From Trinickia mobilis (GTDB taxonomy: Bacteria; Pseudomonadota; Gammaproteobacteria; Burkholderiales; Burkholderiaceae), in NCBI RefSeq assembly GCF_017315705.1, contig NZ_JAFLRF010000011.1:1-64000 (forward strand): a DNA stretch of 64,000 nt, in the 5' to 3' direction. Numbering within the stretch: the first letter of the stretch is position 1; every line of letters begins with the position of its first letter. The notes beneath the pieces are model-generated. The model saw only the letters and a list, made by a program, of their open reading frames with translations. It was not told where the DNA came from and ran no database searches. The position numbers and the translations under genes are program-made. Of this stretch, positions 43,153-52,673 are shown piece after piece.

Positions 43153-44256
43153 TCATAACTGGTCGCTCACGCGCACGATGCGGGTGGTATGGGTCAGCGC
43201 GTCGCGATACACGAGCGTCGTGCGGTCCAGTTCCGCGCGCTCGTGCTGCACGCGTCCGTGGACCAGAAAATAGCTCGTCGTCACGTCCATGAGGCTCGTA
43301 TCGACCGCCGCCGTCTGCGTGCCCGCGGCCTGCAGCGCGAGCTGCACGTCGGCGATGTTGCGGAAGAACACGGTCTCGCGCCGCGCGACGAGCGCCTGCG
43401 CGTTCGACAGGCTCATGCCCGGCACCACGGCCGCGATCACCTCGGCGCTCGCCGTGTTCATGTTGACCGCGGTTTGCGTCGGCAACACGGTCACGAACGG
43501 GCGCAGCCGCGCGACCATCTCCGGCGTGAAGCCCGGCACGTTCAACAGCGAATCGACGCTCGTCATTTGCAGCGGCGCGACGTTGGCGTTGTCGTCGGTG
43601 TCGGAAAGACCCGGCTTGTCCGTGAAGTTGTTGCCGCCGACCGAGCCGGCAAGTTGCGGCACCGCGACGCCGGACGCCCCGCCCGCCACGCCGTTGTTCG
43701 CCATCTGAAAACGCGTCGCCGACTGCTGCAGGCCCGCGCGCATTTGCACCGCGACGTTCTTCGCCAGCTCGCCGTTCAGGCCCAAAAGCGCGAGCAGCCG
43801 CTGGAACGCCTGGACCTGCTCGACGTCCAGTTGCAGCGCGCCCGGTGCGGGAACCGAAACGAGATTGCGCAGATTGAACTTCGCCTGCGCGTCTTCGATC
43901 GAGCCCGACAAATACGTCTGCGCGCCTTGCTGCGCGCGGACTTCGCCGATCTGGCCGAGAAAGTCCGACAGCCGCGTTTTCGCGATCGGCACCGCCCAGA
44001 CGCCGCCCAGATACGTGATCCCCGCCGAGGTGTCCGCTTCCGAACGCAGAATCAGGCGCGTCCAGTCGAGCGCGCCGCGCGCGACCCATTGCGCCTGCGC
44101 GACGAGCCGCTGATTCTCGATGCGCCGGATCTGCACCTGCTGACGCCACAGAATGCCCGACACCAGAATCGCCGACAGCGCGACCACCAACAGAGCGGTG
44201 ACGATCGCGGCGCCAGTGTGTTGCGATGGTTGGGATCGACGTGCGCTCATCGTCAT
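43153..44256 (-). CDS. gspK: Type II secretion minor pseudopilin GspK
   Basis: A 367-residue minor pseudopilin. The hydrophobic N-terminus is TGAAIVTALLVVALSAILVS and lacks the Glu5 of other pseudopilins, as is normal for GspK at the pilus tip. The large globular domain has GARGALDW-like VARGALDWTRLILRSEAD and NMNTASAEVIAAVVPGMS (helix-hairpin-like). It overlaps gspJ by 4 nt. Confidence 0.93.
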   Translation of the reverse strand: MTMSARRSQPSQHTGAAIVTALLVVALSAILVSGILWRQQVQIRRIENQRLVAQAQWVARGALDWTRLILRSEADTSAGITYLGGVWAVPIAKTRLSDFLGQIGEVRAQQGAQTYLSGSIEDAQAKFNLRNLVSVPAPGALQLDVEQVQAFQRLLALLGLNGELAKNVAVQMRAGLQQSATRFQMANNGVAGGASGVAVPQLAGSVGGNNFTDKPGLSDTDDNANVAPLQMTSVDSLLNVPGFTPEMVARLRPFVTVLPTQTAVNMNTASAEVIAAVVPGMSLSNAQALVARRETVFFRNIADVQLALQAAGTQTAAVDTSLMDVTTSYFLVHGRVQHERAELDRTTLVYRDALTHTTRIVRVSDQL

Positions 44257-44942
44257 TCCCCGATCAGAAACACACGCGTGATCGGCGCGTGCAGCGAAGT
44301 CGCGCCGATGCTCACTTCGAGCCCCGTCACCGAACGCGGCAGCGGCGCAGTGCCGAGTTGCGGCACCTTGAGATTGTTGTCGTTGCGGCGGATCTCGGCT
44401 ACGACGTCGCTCATCTGCGTCGTCCAGCCGAGCTTCGGCACATAGAGGCGCGCCGAAATCGAGCCGACGCCGCCGATCAGCGGCACCGCGCTCCAGTCGC
44501 CGGTGCCGCCCCGCAGCGCGCTCCGCAGTTCGCCGACATTGCCGAGCGGCGGCGACGCGTAGCGCGTCACCTGGCCGTCGGCGACGCCGTAGCGGACGAC
44601 TTGCAGGCGCGGCGGGTCGCCGGCCACGCCGAAATTGCGCACGATCTGCAGCGTCGCGCCGCCGATTGAGACGGCCGGCTGGCCGACTTCGTCGTCGGTC
44701 GCGGCCTGGCGCGTATCGACGCGCATCTGGTCGAACAGTTGCGCGAACACGCGCTCGTCTTCCATCGCGGCCGAAATGGTCTGCCGGCCGCGGATGATCT
44801 GGTCGAGCCCGCGCCACGACAGCACCGCGATCACCGCGAGAATGGCGATCGCGACCATCAGCTCGATCAGCGTGAAGCCGCCGATCGTGCGCCGCAGGGG
44901 GTGGCGCCGAGCGTAGCGGTCAGAGCGCACGGTTGGTTTCAT
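44253..44942 (-). CDS. gspJ: Type II secretion minor pseudopilin GspJ
   Basis: A 229-residue pseudopilin with cleavage site GGFTLIELMVAIAILA (cut after Gly, methylated Phe, Glu5). With GspI and GspK it forms the tip complex. The prepilin peptidase is not encoded here. It overlaps gspI by 23 nt. Confidence 0.94.
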   Translation of the reverse strand: MKPTVRSDRYARRHPLRRTIGGFTLIELMVAIAILAVIAVLSWRGLDQIIRGRQTISAAMEDERVFAQLFDQMRVDTRQAATDDEVGQPAVSIGGATLQIVRNFGVAGDPPRLQVVRYGVADGQVTRYASPPLGNVGELRSALRGGTGDWSAVPLIGGVGSISARLYVPKLGWTTQMSDVVAEIRRNDNNLKVPQLGTAPLPRSVTGLEVSIGATSLHAPITRVFLIGE

Positions 44943-45402
44943 TCGGGAGCACCGTGACCAGTTGCGCGAGATTGCCGCCGCGTCCCGGCGTCGTCACCGA
45001 CACCTCGACGCGCCGGAATACGGGGTTCGGCGTCGAGCTCACGCGCTCCGTGCAGATCAGCTGCAGGTTGCCTTGCGAGCAATCGAACGTCTGCGTGCCG
45101 ATCTCCGGCCACGTGTGCGCGAGGTGCAGTTGGGCAAGCGTGTTGTCCGCGCTCCAGCCGGCAAGGAGCCGCTGATGCAGTTCCGATTCGCTCGCGGCAA
45201 GCGCGCCGACCGCGCGCAGCGAGGCCGCCAGCGCCACTGCGATGATCGCGAGCGCGACGAGCACTTCGATCATCGTGAAGCCGCGGGTACGGCCATCCGG
45301 CGCCGCCGCGCGCTGCATGCCATTCGTGCGCTTCGTGCGATTGGCCGGACGAACGAGCGGGGCGGGGGCAGCGAACGCAGTGAGCGCGGGGGTCCCATTC
45401 AT
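44920..45402 (-). CDS. gspI: Type II secretion minor pseudopilin GspI
   Basis: A pseudopilin with RGFTMIEVLVALAIIAVALA. Starting at 45402 (next to the gspH stop, 160 residues) gives a long leader of about 41 residues. The ATG at 45318 would give a more ordinary short leader (132 residues) and may be the true start. The globular part includes NLQLICTERVSSTPNPVFRR. Confidence 0.92.
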   Translation of the reverse strand: MNGTPALTAFAAPAPLVRPANRTKRTNGMQRAAAPDGRTRGFTMIEVLVALAIIAVALAASLRAVGALAASESELHQRLLAGWSADNTLAQLHLAHTWPEIGTQTFDCSQGNLQLICTERVSSTPNPVFRRVEVSVTTPGRGGNLAQLVTVLPNETNRAL

Positions 45403-45903
45403 TCAGCGCACCTCGTAGCGGCCGTTGCCGGTACCGACGATCGTCGCGCGGCCGGCGGCGGAGTAGAGCGTGACCGTCAGCGGGGCATCGATGCTCTCGA
45501 CGCCGAACACGACGCGGTTCGGGCGCAAGTCCGAGCCGGGGTAGTCGATCGATACGTCGGTCACGCCGCCTTCCCAGCCGCGCGGGCCGAGCAAGTCGTC
45601 GCGCAGCGGGCGCCAGCCGTCTTCGGTGCGGATGTCGAAGCGATAGCCGCCGTTGACCGGCTGCCACGCGATCGGCCGCGCGCGCACTTGCGCTTCGTCG
45701 CCGGCGGACTCGAAGAGCAGGGCGAGACGCTGCGCCTGTTCGTTCAAATCCGTGCGCGGATTGCGCGAGATCGTGACCGCTGCAAGCGAGATCAGAAGCC
45801 CCGCGATCACCAGGACCACGAGCATTTCGAGCAGCGTGAAGCCAGGGGCCGGCCATCCAGGGGCTGGCCGGCCGGCGGCGCGGATTCGCGAGGGTGTGCG
45901 CAT
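45403..45903 (-). CDS. gspH: Type II secretion minor pseudopilin GspH
   Basis: A 166-residue pseudopilin with PGFTLLEMLVVLVIAGLLIS; the cleavage-site glycine lies 21 residues in. The globular domain has RPIAWQPVNGGYRFDIRTED, typical of the GspH fold. It is immediately upstream of gspI in the transcript, with no gap. Confidence 0.93.
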   Translation of the reverse strand: MRTPSRIRAAGRPAPGWPAPGFTLLEMLVVLVIAGLLISLAAVTISRNPRTDLNEQAQRLALLFESAGDEAQVRARPIAWQPVNGGYRFDIRTEDGWRPLRDDLLGPRGWEGGVTDVSIDYPGSDLRPNRVVFGVESIDAPLTVTLYSAAGRATIVGTGNGRYEVR

Positions 45904-45956
45904 GATCGGGTGCGAGCCTGCCGGACGCGACGAAGCCTAAACGCGCCGGGCGCAGC

Positions 45957-46421
45957 CTATTGCCACGACCCGATATCGGAGTCGTTGCCCTCGCCTCCGG
46001 GCTTGCCGTCGGCGCCGTAGCTGAACACGTCGATTTCGCCGTGCACGCCGGGGTTCAGGTACTGATACGGGTTGCCCCACGGATCGTTCGGCAGGCGTTC
46101 CAGGTAGCCGCCGTCTTTCCAGTTGTTCGGGATCGGGTCCGTCGTCGGCTTTTCGATCAGCGAGCGCAGTCCTTGCTCCTGCGTCGGATAGCGGCCGTTG
46201 TCGAGCCGGTACAGCTTGAGCGCCTGCATGACGGTGCCGATGTCCTGCTTGGCCGCGACGCGCCGTGCTTCGTCGGGACGGCTCATGATCTTCGGCACGA
46301 TCAGCGCGGCGAGAATGCCGAGAATCGCGATCACCACCATGATCTCGATCAGCGTGAAGCCGCGTTGACGGCGTTCGCGCAGTGCGACGGCTTCCTTACG
46401 GCGATGGGTCCACATTTGCAT
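45957..46421 (-). CDS. gspG: Type II secretion major pseudopilin GspG
   Basis: A 154-residue major pseudopilin: [20 protein letters not shown], then [39 protein letters not shown] and [19 protein letters not shown] (the calcium-binding loop). It forms the pseudopilus filament. Divergent from gspC; its own promoter is expected in the 195-bp spacer. Confidence 0.96.
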   Translation of the reverse strand: MQMWTHRRKEAVALRERRQRGFTLIEIMVVIAILGILAALIVPKIMSRPDEARRVAAKQDIGTVMQALKLYRLDNGRYPTQEQGLRSLIEKPTTDPIPNNWKDGGYLERLPNDPWGNPYQYLNPGVHGEIDVFSYGADGKPGGEGNDSDIGSWQ

Positions 46422-46616
46422 TTCTGACTACCTCTTTCCAAGATGAATGCCGGTCGCGCCCACTAGCCTGGTCAATAGGCGTTCGACCCGGCTCGTTGCG
46501 CTTTTGAGCGTCGTTGTCTCCGGCGGCGCCGGCGCCCGGGCCGCTCATTGTAATGTCACGCAGTTGAAGGGTTTCGACCCATCGCAATATTCACATTAGC
46601 CCGTAAAATGGCGCAC

Positions 46617-47030
46617 ATGAACGCTCTCCAAATCCGCCTTCTGTCCCTGGCGCTGTTTGCGGTCTTCTGCGCGACGGTCACCTATTGGGCCATCACGCTC
46701 ACCTCGCATCCGGCCCCGCCGCTGCAAGCCGCCTCGGTGCGCGCGCCGGTCGCCGCCGAGGACGCCGCGACGATCTTCGGCGGGCAGCTCACGCACGACG
46801 TGAACCGCAGCATCAAGCTGTTCGGCATCCTCGCGCTCAGCGAAGGCGCCTCGGCCATCGTCAGCGCCGGCGACGAGCCGCCGCGCGCCGTGTCGCTCGG
46901 CAGCTCGATCATGCAGGGCGTGAAGCTCGACGAGGTCAAGTCCCGCTCGATCATCGTCGAGCGCAATGGCGCGCGCTCCGAAATCTTCCTGCCCGCGAAC
47001 CCCATCGGTCCGACGATCTACGTGCGCTGA
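46617..47030 (+). CDS. gspC: Type II secretion system protein C, short form
   Basis: A 137-residue protein: short cytoplasmic N-terminus, one helix (LLSLALFAVFCATVTYWAI) and a homology region (LTHDVNRSIKLFGILALSEG) that contacts GspD. The PDZ or coiled-coil domain of long GspC proteins is missing, as is common in Burkholderia. It is the only gsp gene on the plus strand, lying between gspF and gspG. The ATG at 46617 is preferred to 46608. Confidence 0.85.
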   Translation: MNALQIRLLSLALFAVFCATVTYWAITLTSHPAPPLQAASVRAPVAAEDAATIFGGQLTHDVNRSIKLFGILALSEGASAIVSAGDEPPRAVSLGSSIMQGVKLDEVKSRSIIVERNGARSEIFLPANPIGPTIYVR

Positions 47031-47102
47031 GCTTGCTGCGTTCGGCCTCCCCGCAAGCATAGGCGGCGGTGAATACGCCGCCGCTCGCAACGTACTCCCC
47101 GT

Positions 47103-48320
47103 CTACTGCACCATATTGTTCAACTCGATGATCGGCAGCATCACCGCCAGCACGATCACGAGCACCACCCCGCCCATCGCCAGAATCAAGAGCGGCTCCA
47201 GAAGGCTCGTCAGGAACATCGTCCGGCGTTCGAGCTCGCGCGCTTCGCCGTCGGCGGCGCGGTCGAGCATCGTCGTCACGTCGCCGGTCGCTTCGCCCGA
47301 GCGGATCAGGTGCACGAGCACCGGCGGAAACGTCCTCGTATTGCCGAGCGCGCGCGACAGCGACGTGCCCTCGCGCACGCGTACGATCGCGTCGTCGATA
47401 TTGCCGCGCATCGCGCGGTTGCTGAGCGTTTCGCCAGCCGCCTGCAGCGCGCGCAGGATCGGCACGCCGGCCGCGGTCATGATGGCGAGCGTGCTCGCGA
47501 AACGCACCGTGTTGTAGCCGCGCACAAGCTTGCCCGCGAGCGGCGCGGTGAGGAGCCACCGGTCGAACGCAAGGCGCGGCCCGGGCTGCTTGAGAACCCC
47601 GCGCACCGCGTAGACCACCACGGCGACGGCGATCAGGATCGCCCACCACCAGTGCCGCACGAAATCCGAGAGCGCCATCATCAGCACCGTGAGAAGCGGC
47701 AGCTTCTGCTTCGTGCTCGCGAACACGTCGACCACCTGCGGCACGACGTAGCTCAACAGAAAGGTCACGATGCCGAACGCGATGATCGTGACGATCGCCG
47801 GATAAGTGAACGCCAGGACGATCTTCTGCTTGAGTGCGTTGCGCTGCTCGATGTAGTCGGCCAAGCGCGACAACACGAGGCCGAGCTTGCCGGTATGTTC
47901 GCCGGCAGCGACGAGCGCACGGTAGATGTCGGGAAAGTCCTTCGGATGCTGCGCGAGCGCGTTGGCGAGCGAGTGGCCGCCGAGCACTTCGGCGCGGACC
48001 GCGGCCATCAGCTCCCGGATGTAGTCGCGTTCGGCCTGATCGGTGAGCACCGCGAGCGCTTCGTCGAGCGGGAGCCCCGCCACGAGCAGGCTCGCGAGCT
48101 GCCGCGTGAGAATCGCCTGCTCGCGCTGCGACAGCTTGCGGCCGAGCGACAGGCGCTGGCTGCGCTCGCCGCGCGTGCGCGTGGCGGCCGGCTCGACGAC
48201 GAGCGGCGTCAGGCCCTGCGTACGCAATTGGCCGCGCGCGGCGCGCGCGGTGTCGGCGTCGAGGACGCCCTTCTGCGCCTTCCCTGCGGCGTCGATCGCT
48301 TCGAAACGGAATGCCGGCAT
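47103..48320 (-). CDS. gspF: Type II secretion inner-membrane platform protein GspF
   Basis: A 405-residue polytopic protein with two repeated cytoplasmic GspF domains and three membrane helices. It has LTRQLASLLVAGLPLDEALA, AVRAEVLGGHSLANALAQHP, then FASTLAIMTAAGVPILRALQ and a final helix at LLEPLLILAMGGVVLVIVLA. It anchors the pseudopilus at the membrane. Third gene of the D-E-F unit, 4 bp behind gspE. Confidence 0.96.
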   Translation of the reverse strand: MPAFRFEAIDAAGKAQKGVLDADTARAARGQLRTQGLTPLVVEPAATRTRGERSQRLSLGRKLSQREQAILTRQLASLLVAGLPLDEALAVLTDQAERDYIRELMAAVRAEVLGGHSLANALAQHPKDFPDIYRALVAAGEHTGKLGLVLSRLADYIEQRNALKQKIVLAFTYPAIVTIIAFGIVTFLLSYVVPQVVDVFASTKQKLPLLTVLMMALSDFVRHWWWAILIAVAVVVYAVRGVLKQPGPRLAFDRWLLTAPLAGKLVRGYNTVRFASTLAIMTAAGVPILRALQAAGETLSNRAMRGNIDDAIVRVREGTSLSRALGNTRTFPPVLVHLIRSGEATGDVTTMLDRAADGEARELERRTMFLTSLLEPLLILAMGGVVLVIVLAVMLPIIELNNMVQ

Positions 48321-48324
48321 AGCG

Positions 48325-49878
48325 TCACGCTCCGCCTGTCACGCGTATCACTTCCTCGAGCGAGGTGAGACCGGATGCGAGCCAGCGCTCGCCGTCCTCG
48401 CGCAACGTGCGCATGCCTTGCGCGCGGCCCGCGGCGAGAATCTCGGCGTCCGCTCCATTGCGGTGAATCATCGTGCGGATCGTATCGTCGATCAGCAGCA
48501 GCTCGTAGACGCCGCGCCGCCCCGCATAGCCCGATTGCCCGCACTTGTCGCAACCGACCGGATGCCAGTGCGTACGCCCTTCCTCTACGCGCTCTTGCTT
48601 GCACACCGGGCACAGGCGCCGCACCAGCCGCTGCGCGAGCACGCCGAGCAGCGACGACGCGAGCAGATACGGCTCGACGCCCATGTCGGTGAGGCGCGTG
48701 ACCGCGGACGCCGCGTCGTTCGTGTGCAGCGTCGCGAGTACGAGGTGTCCGGTGAGCGACGCCTGCACGGCGATCTGCGCGGTCTCCAGATCGCGGATTT
48801 CACCGATCATGATGATGTCCGGGTCCTGCCGCAGGATCGAGCGCAGGGCGCGGGCGAAGGTCATCCCGATCCGCTCGTTGACCTGCGTCTGGCCGATGCC
48901 GGCGAGGTCGTATTCGATCGGGTCTTCGACCGTCATGATGTTGGTCGTCGCCGTTTCGAGCCGCGACATCGACGCGTAGAGCGTCGTCGTCTTGCCCGAG
49001 CCGGTCGGCCCGGTGACGAGCACGATGCCGTGCGGGCGTGAAATGAGCTTGTCGAATTTCGCGAGGGTATCGGGCGCCATGCCGAGCGCTTCGAGGTTCA
49101 GGCGCTGCGAATCCTTTTCGAGCAGACGCAATACCGCGCGCTCGCCATGCCCGGTCGGCAGCGTCGAGACCCGCACGTCGACGGGCCGCCCACCCACGCG
49201 CAGCGTGATGCGGCCGTCCTGCGGCAGGCGTTTCTCGGCGATGTCGAGCTGCGCCATGATCTTGATCCGGGAGATCAGCGCGCCGTGCAGCGCCTTCTTC
49301 GGCCGCACGACGTCGCGCAGCGTGCCGTCGACGCGAAAGCGCACCACCGACGCGTTCTCGAACGGCTCGATATGGATATCCGACGCCTGCTCGCGCGCCG
49401 CCTGCGTGAGAAGCGCGTTGATCATGCGGATGATCGGGGCGTCGTCTTCGGATTCGAGCAGGTCTTCGACTTCCGGGATGTCCTGCATGAGACGCGACAG
49501 GTCGACTTCGCCTTCCACTTCGCCGACCACTTGCGCGGCGCTGCCGTCGCTGCGCGCGTACGCTTGATTGATCGCTTGCGATAGATCGGCGGCGGGCAGC
49601 CGCACCACCGTCAACGCGCCGAAATTGCGCGCGACTTCGGCGAGCGCCGCATCGCTCGTGCGTTCGCTGATCCAGACTTCGAGCCCGTCCGCATGCTGAT
49701 GCGCGACGAGGATCTGGCCAGTCTTCGCAAAGCCGTAGGGAACGAGCCGGGCAGCCAGCGGCGAAGGTGCTTGGCGCTCGGCGTGCTCCGCCGCAACCGC
49801 GGGCGGAATCGCCGCGGCACCGGCTCGCGCCGCTGCGGACGGCGCAGAAGCTGGAGGCGGCGTGGACGGCGTGCTCAC
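48325..49878 (-). CDS. gspE: Type II secretion ATPase GspE
   Basis: A 517-residue secretion ATPase. Walker A is GPTGSGKTTTLYA, the Asp box is EQASDIHIEPFENASVVRFR, Walker B lies at QDPDIIMIGEIRDLETAQIA, and the zinc motif is CPVCKQERVEEG with CDKCG. A proline/alanine-rich stretch of about 30 residues opens the protein. GTG at 49878 overlaps the gspD stop by 4 nt (GTGA). It powers pseudopilus extension. Confidence 0.96.
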   Translation of the reverse strand: MSTPSTPPPASAPSAAARAGAAAIPPAVAAEHAERQAPSPLAARLVPYGFAKTGQILVAHQHADGLEVWISERTSDAALAEVARNFGALTVVRLPAADLSQAINQAYARSDGSAAQVVGEVEGEVDLSRLMQDIPEVEDLLESEDDAPIIRMINALLTQAAREQASDIHIEPFENASVVRFRVDGTLRDVVRPKKALHGALISRIKIMAQLDIAEKRLPQDGRITLRVGGRPVDVRVSTLPTGHGERAVLRLLEKDSQRLNLEALGMAPDTLAKFDKLISRPHGIVLVTGPTGSGKTTTLYASMSRLETATTNIMTVEDPIEYDLAGIGQTQVNERIGMTFARALRSILRQDPDIIMIGEIRDLETAQIAVQASLTGHLVLATLHTNDAASAVTRLTDMGVEPYLLASSLLGVLAQRLVRRLCPVCKQERVEEGRTHWHPVGCDKCGQSGYAGRRGVYELLLIDDTIRTMIHRNGADAEILAAGRAQGMRTLREDGERWLASGLTSLEEVIRVTGGA

Positions 49879-52193
49879 GGCTGCGCTCCTGGCGACGCGG
49901 TGGAAGGCGCGACGGGCGCAGGGTTGGCCTGGACGGCACCGTTCGCCGCCGGTGCGGGAGCAGGCGGCGGCGCCGTCTGCTGACGACGCATCTTGTCGAG
50001 ATCGAACAGGTTCATCGCGGGCGAGCCGCCCTGGCTGGGGCCGATCGGCATCGGCGGAACCACCGGATCGTCGTTGTCCTTGATCAGGTTGTTGTCCGAC
50101 TTGTACGCACCCTGCACGCCCTGGATGTAGTCGTAGCGGTTCGACGTCACGGCCTGCGCGGTATTGCGATCGTTGATGATCACGGGGCGCAGGAACACCA
50201 TCAGGTTGGTCTTGCTGCGGGTCTTCTGTTCCGAGCGGAACAACTGGCCGATCCACGGGATGTCGCCCAGCAGCGGCACCTTGCTGTCGCTGACCTGGTA
50301 GTTGTCCTGCATCAGGCCACCCAGCACGATGATCTCGCCGTTATCGGCGAGCACCGTCGACTGGATCGAACGCTTCGTGAACTCCGGGCCGGCCGGATTG
50401 GTCGTCACGTTGGTCGTGCCGCTCACGATCGCCGAGTCTTCCGTGAAGAGCTGCAGCTTGAGAATCCCGCCGTCGGTGATTTGCGGTTTGATGTGCAGCG
50501 TCAGACCGACATCGACGCGGTCGAACGTATTGAACGCCGTGCCCGGGGTGCCGCTCGTGAGGCTCGAATACGAACCCGTCTGGATCGGCACGTTCGTGCC
50601 GACGACGATCTTCGCTTCCTCGTTGTCGAGGGTAATGAGGTTAGGCGTCGACAGCACGTTCGCGTCCGCGGTTTGCGACAGCGCCTGCAGCAGCGCGCCG
50701 AGCCCCTGCACACCGAAAATGTTGTGCACCCACCCGATGTTGAGCCCCTGCTGGAGACCCTGGGTGGCGAGCGCCGCGGGGAAACCGCCGGTCGCCGTTG
50801 CGGCCGCCGCCGTCAGATTGACGATGCTGTTGCCGGAGCCCGTCGCCAGGTTGGTGCCGGCAAGGACCGCGCCGTTCGCGACCTGCCACTGAATGCCGAG
50901 GTTGGCGTTCGTGTTCGAGTTCAGCTCGACGATCAGCGCCTCGATATAGACCTGCGCGCGCCGCGCGTCGAGCTGATCGATCACGGCACGCAAGTTCCGG
51001 TACACAGGATCGGACGCAGTGATGACCAGCGAGTTGGTCGCCGGGTCGGCCTGGATCATCCCGCCGGCCGGGTTTTCCTCGGCGCCGCCACCGCCACCGC
51101 CACCGCCGCCGCCGCTCGAGCCTCTGCTCTCGCCGAAAAGGCCGCCGCCGCTACCGCCCGAGCCGCCGCCCAACGGATTGCCGTAGCCCGACGAACCGCC
51201 CATCGAAGACGGCAGCGGCGGCGTGCCGGCCGTTCCGATCGACGACGAGCTGCTGGCCGACGTGTTGTTCTGGTTGAACGAACTGGCGCTGTTCGATTCG
51301 CTCGACGAAGTCTCGCCGCCCTTGCCCATCATGCCGCGCAGCGTCTTTGCGAGCTGCACCGCATCGGCATTGCGCAGTGGCACGACGTGCATGTTGCCGG
51401 GCTCGGCGGTCGGCGCGTCGAGCTTTTGGGCAAGCGACTTCGCCGCGGCAAGGCGCGAGACGTTCGTCGCGCGGAGCATCAGCGAATTGGTGCGCGCATC
51501 GGGCGTCACGGAAACCTTGAGCGTCGCATCGGTGCTGCCGATCGTGCCCGGGTCGAGCAGCTTCGAGAGTTGCTGCGCCATATCGATCGCATTGGCGTTC
51601 TTGAGCGGCACGACGGCGACCTGCTGGCCGGCCGCGCTGTCGACGCCCGCGATGATCGACGCGATGCGCCGCACGTTGTCCGCGTAATCGGTGACGACGA
51701 GCGTGTTGTTCGCCGGATAGGCCGCGATCGTATTGTTCGGCGAAATGAGCGGCCGCAGCACCGGCAGCAGATTGTTGGCCGACTCGTTATGCAGCTCGAA
51801 GACCTGCGTGATGATCTGGTCGCCGCGCGCCTGCGGGTTGTTGCCGACGTAGGTCGGCACGCCTTGCAGCTTCGCATCGGCTTCGGGCACGACCTTCAGC
51901 ACACCGTGGTCCTGCACGAGCGAGAAGCCCTGCATGCGCAACGCCGACTGCAGCGTTTTCAGCGCCTGCTCTTCCGGCACCGGATTTTCCGAGACGAGGT
52001 TGAGCTGCCCCTTGACGCGCGGGTCGACGATGATCGTTTTGCCCGTCGCGGCTCCGATCGCTTTCGCCACCTGATCAATATCGGCGTTGACGAAATTGAG
52101 CGTTACTTGCGCGTGTGCGCTGCCTGCGGTTACGAGTCCAGCAACCAGCAGCGCCGAGGCGATGCGACGCAATGCCATACGATTTCTAGTCAT
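49875..52193 (-). CDS. gspD: Type II secretion outer-membrane secretin GspD
   Basis: A 772-residue secretin. Signal peptide MALRRIASALLVAGLVTAGS is followed by N0 (VTLNFVNADIDQVAKAIGAA) and N1-N3 domains. The C-terminal secretin core has VPLLGDIPWIGQLFRSEQKT. Between N3 and the core is a long Ser- and Gly-rich insert at about residues 290-380, including ten consecutive glycines. The ATG at 52193 is chosen; the upstream frame lacks a leader. Confidence 0.95.
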   Translation of the reverse strand: MTRNRMALRRIASALLVAGLVTAGSAHAQVTLNFVNADIDQVAKAIGAATGKTIIVDPRVKGQLNLVSENPVPEEQALKTLQSALRMQGFSLVQDHGVLKVVPEADAKLQGVPTYVGNNPQARGDQIITQVFELHNESANNLLPVLRPLISPNNTIAAYPANNTLVVTDYADNVRRIASIIAGVDSAAGQQVAVVPLKNANAIDMAQQLSKLLDPGTIGSTDATLKVSVTPDARTNSLMLRATNVSRLAAAKSLAQKLDAPTAEPGNMHVVPLRNADAVQLAKTLRGMMGKGGETSSSESNSASSFNQNNTSASSSSSIGTAGTPPLPSSMGGSSGYGNPLGGGSGGSGGGLFGESRGSSGGGGGGGGGGAEENPAGGMIQADPATNSLVITASDPVYRNLRAVIDQLDARRAQVYIEALIVELNSNTNANLGIQWQVANGAVLAGTNLATGSGNSIVNLTAAAATATGGFPAALATQGLQQGLNIGWVHNIFGVQGLGALLQALSQTADANVLSTPNLITLDNEEAKIVVGTNVPIQTGSYSSLTSGTPGTAFNTFDRVDVGLTLHIKPQITDGGILKLQLFTEDSAIVSGTTNVTTNPAGPEFTKRSIQSTVLADNGEIIVLGGLMQDNYQVSDSKVPLLGDIPWIGQLFRSEQKTRSKTNLMVFLRPVIINDRNTAQAVTSNRYDYIQGVQGAYKSDNNLIKDNDDPVVPPMPIGPSQGGSPAMNLFDLDKMRRQQTAPPPAPAPAANGAVQANPAPVAPSTASPGAQP

Positions 52194-52673
52194 GGAAAGT
52201 GAGGTCGATGCCGGGAGCGGCCACGCCCGGCCGTCTTGCACAGCGGGCGCGTTCGCGGCGGCGGAAAGCCCGCAAAGCCGCGCGCGTCTTGGAAGGTCCG
52301 GTAAGCAGGACACGCGTCCGCCAAGCCTGAAAACGGAACATTAGCAGCTTTTCATGTCTGAATTGTCACAATGTATGGAGGTCGGCTTCGCTTTACCAAA
52401 AAAATTTCGCGCCGGTGTAAGTTCTCGAAAGTTCTTATACCGGCAGTACACATTGAAGCAACTACTGCAGCTTGTCCGCAGATAGCTGGCTTATGTCCGT
52501 TAGCCAACTTTGCCGGGTCGGCGACAGCCGGTATCATACGGGCACCCAAGTTGACAAAAGTATTTGCAAGATGGGGTTTTCCCGATATTGCAAGCGTGCC
52601 AGTGACAGATCCGCGTTTATATAGATTGGATCGAATCGATTATCCGGCATCTGTTATTTAGCTAACTCCACCG
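52194..52673. other. Divergent spacer between gspD and lytic transglycosylase
   Basis: No gene is seen. A TTGACA lies at 52551-52556 and AT-rich TTTATATAGATTGG near 52616-52629, likely part of the transglycosylase promoter region. The gspD promoter should be in the left third. AT content is high compared with the flanks. Confidence 0.4.

Noticed and set aside
49767-52202. 811-codon plus-strand frame opposite gspD
   Set aside because: It exactly mirrors the secretin gene; the low-complexity Arg/Ala run is a codon-bias artefact.
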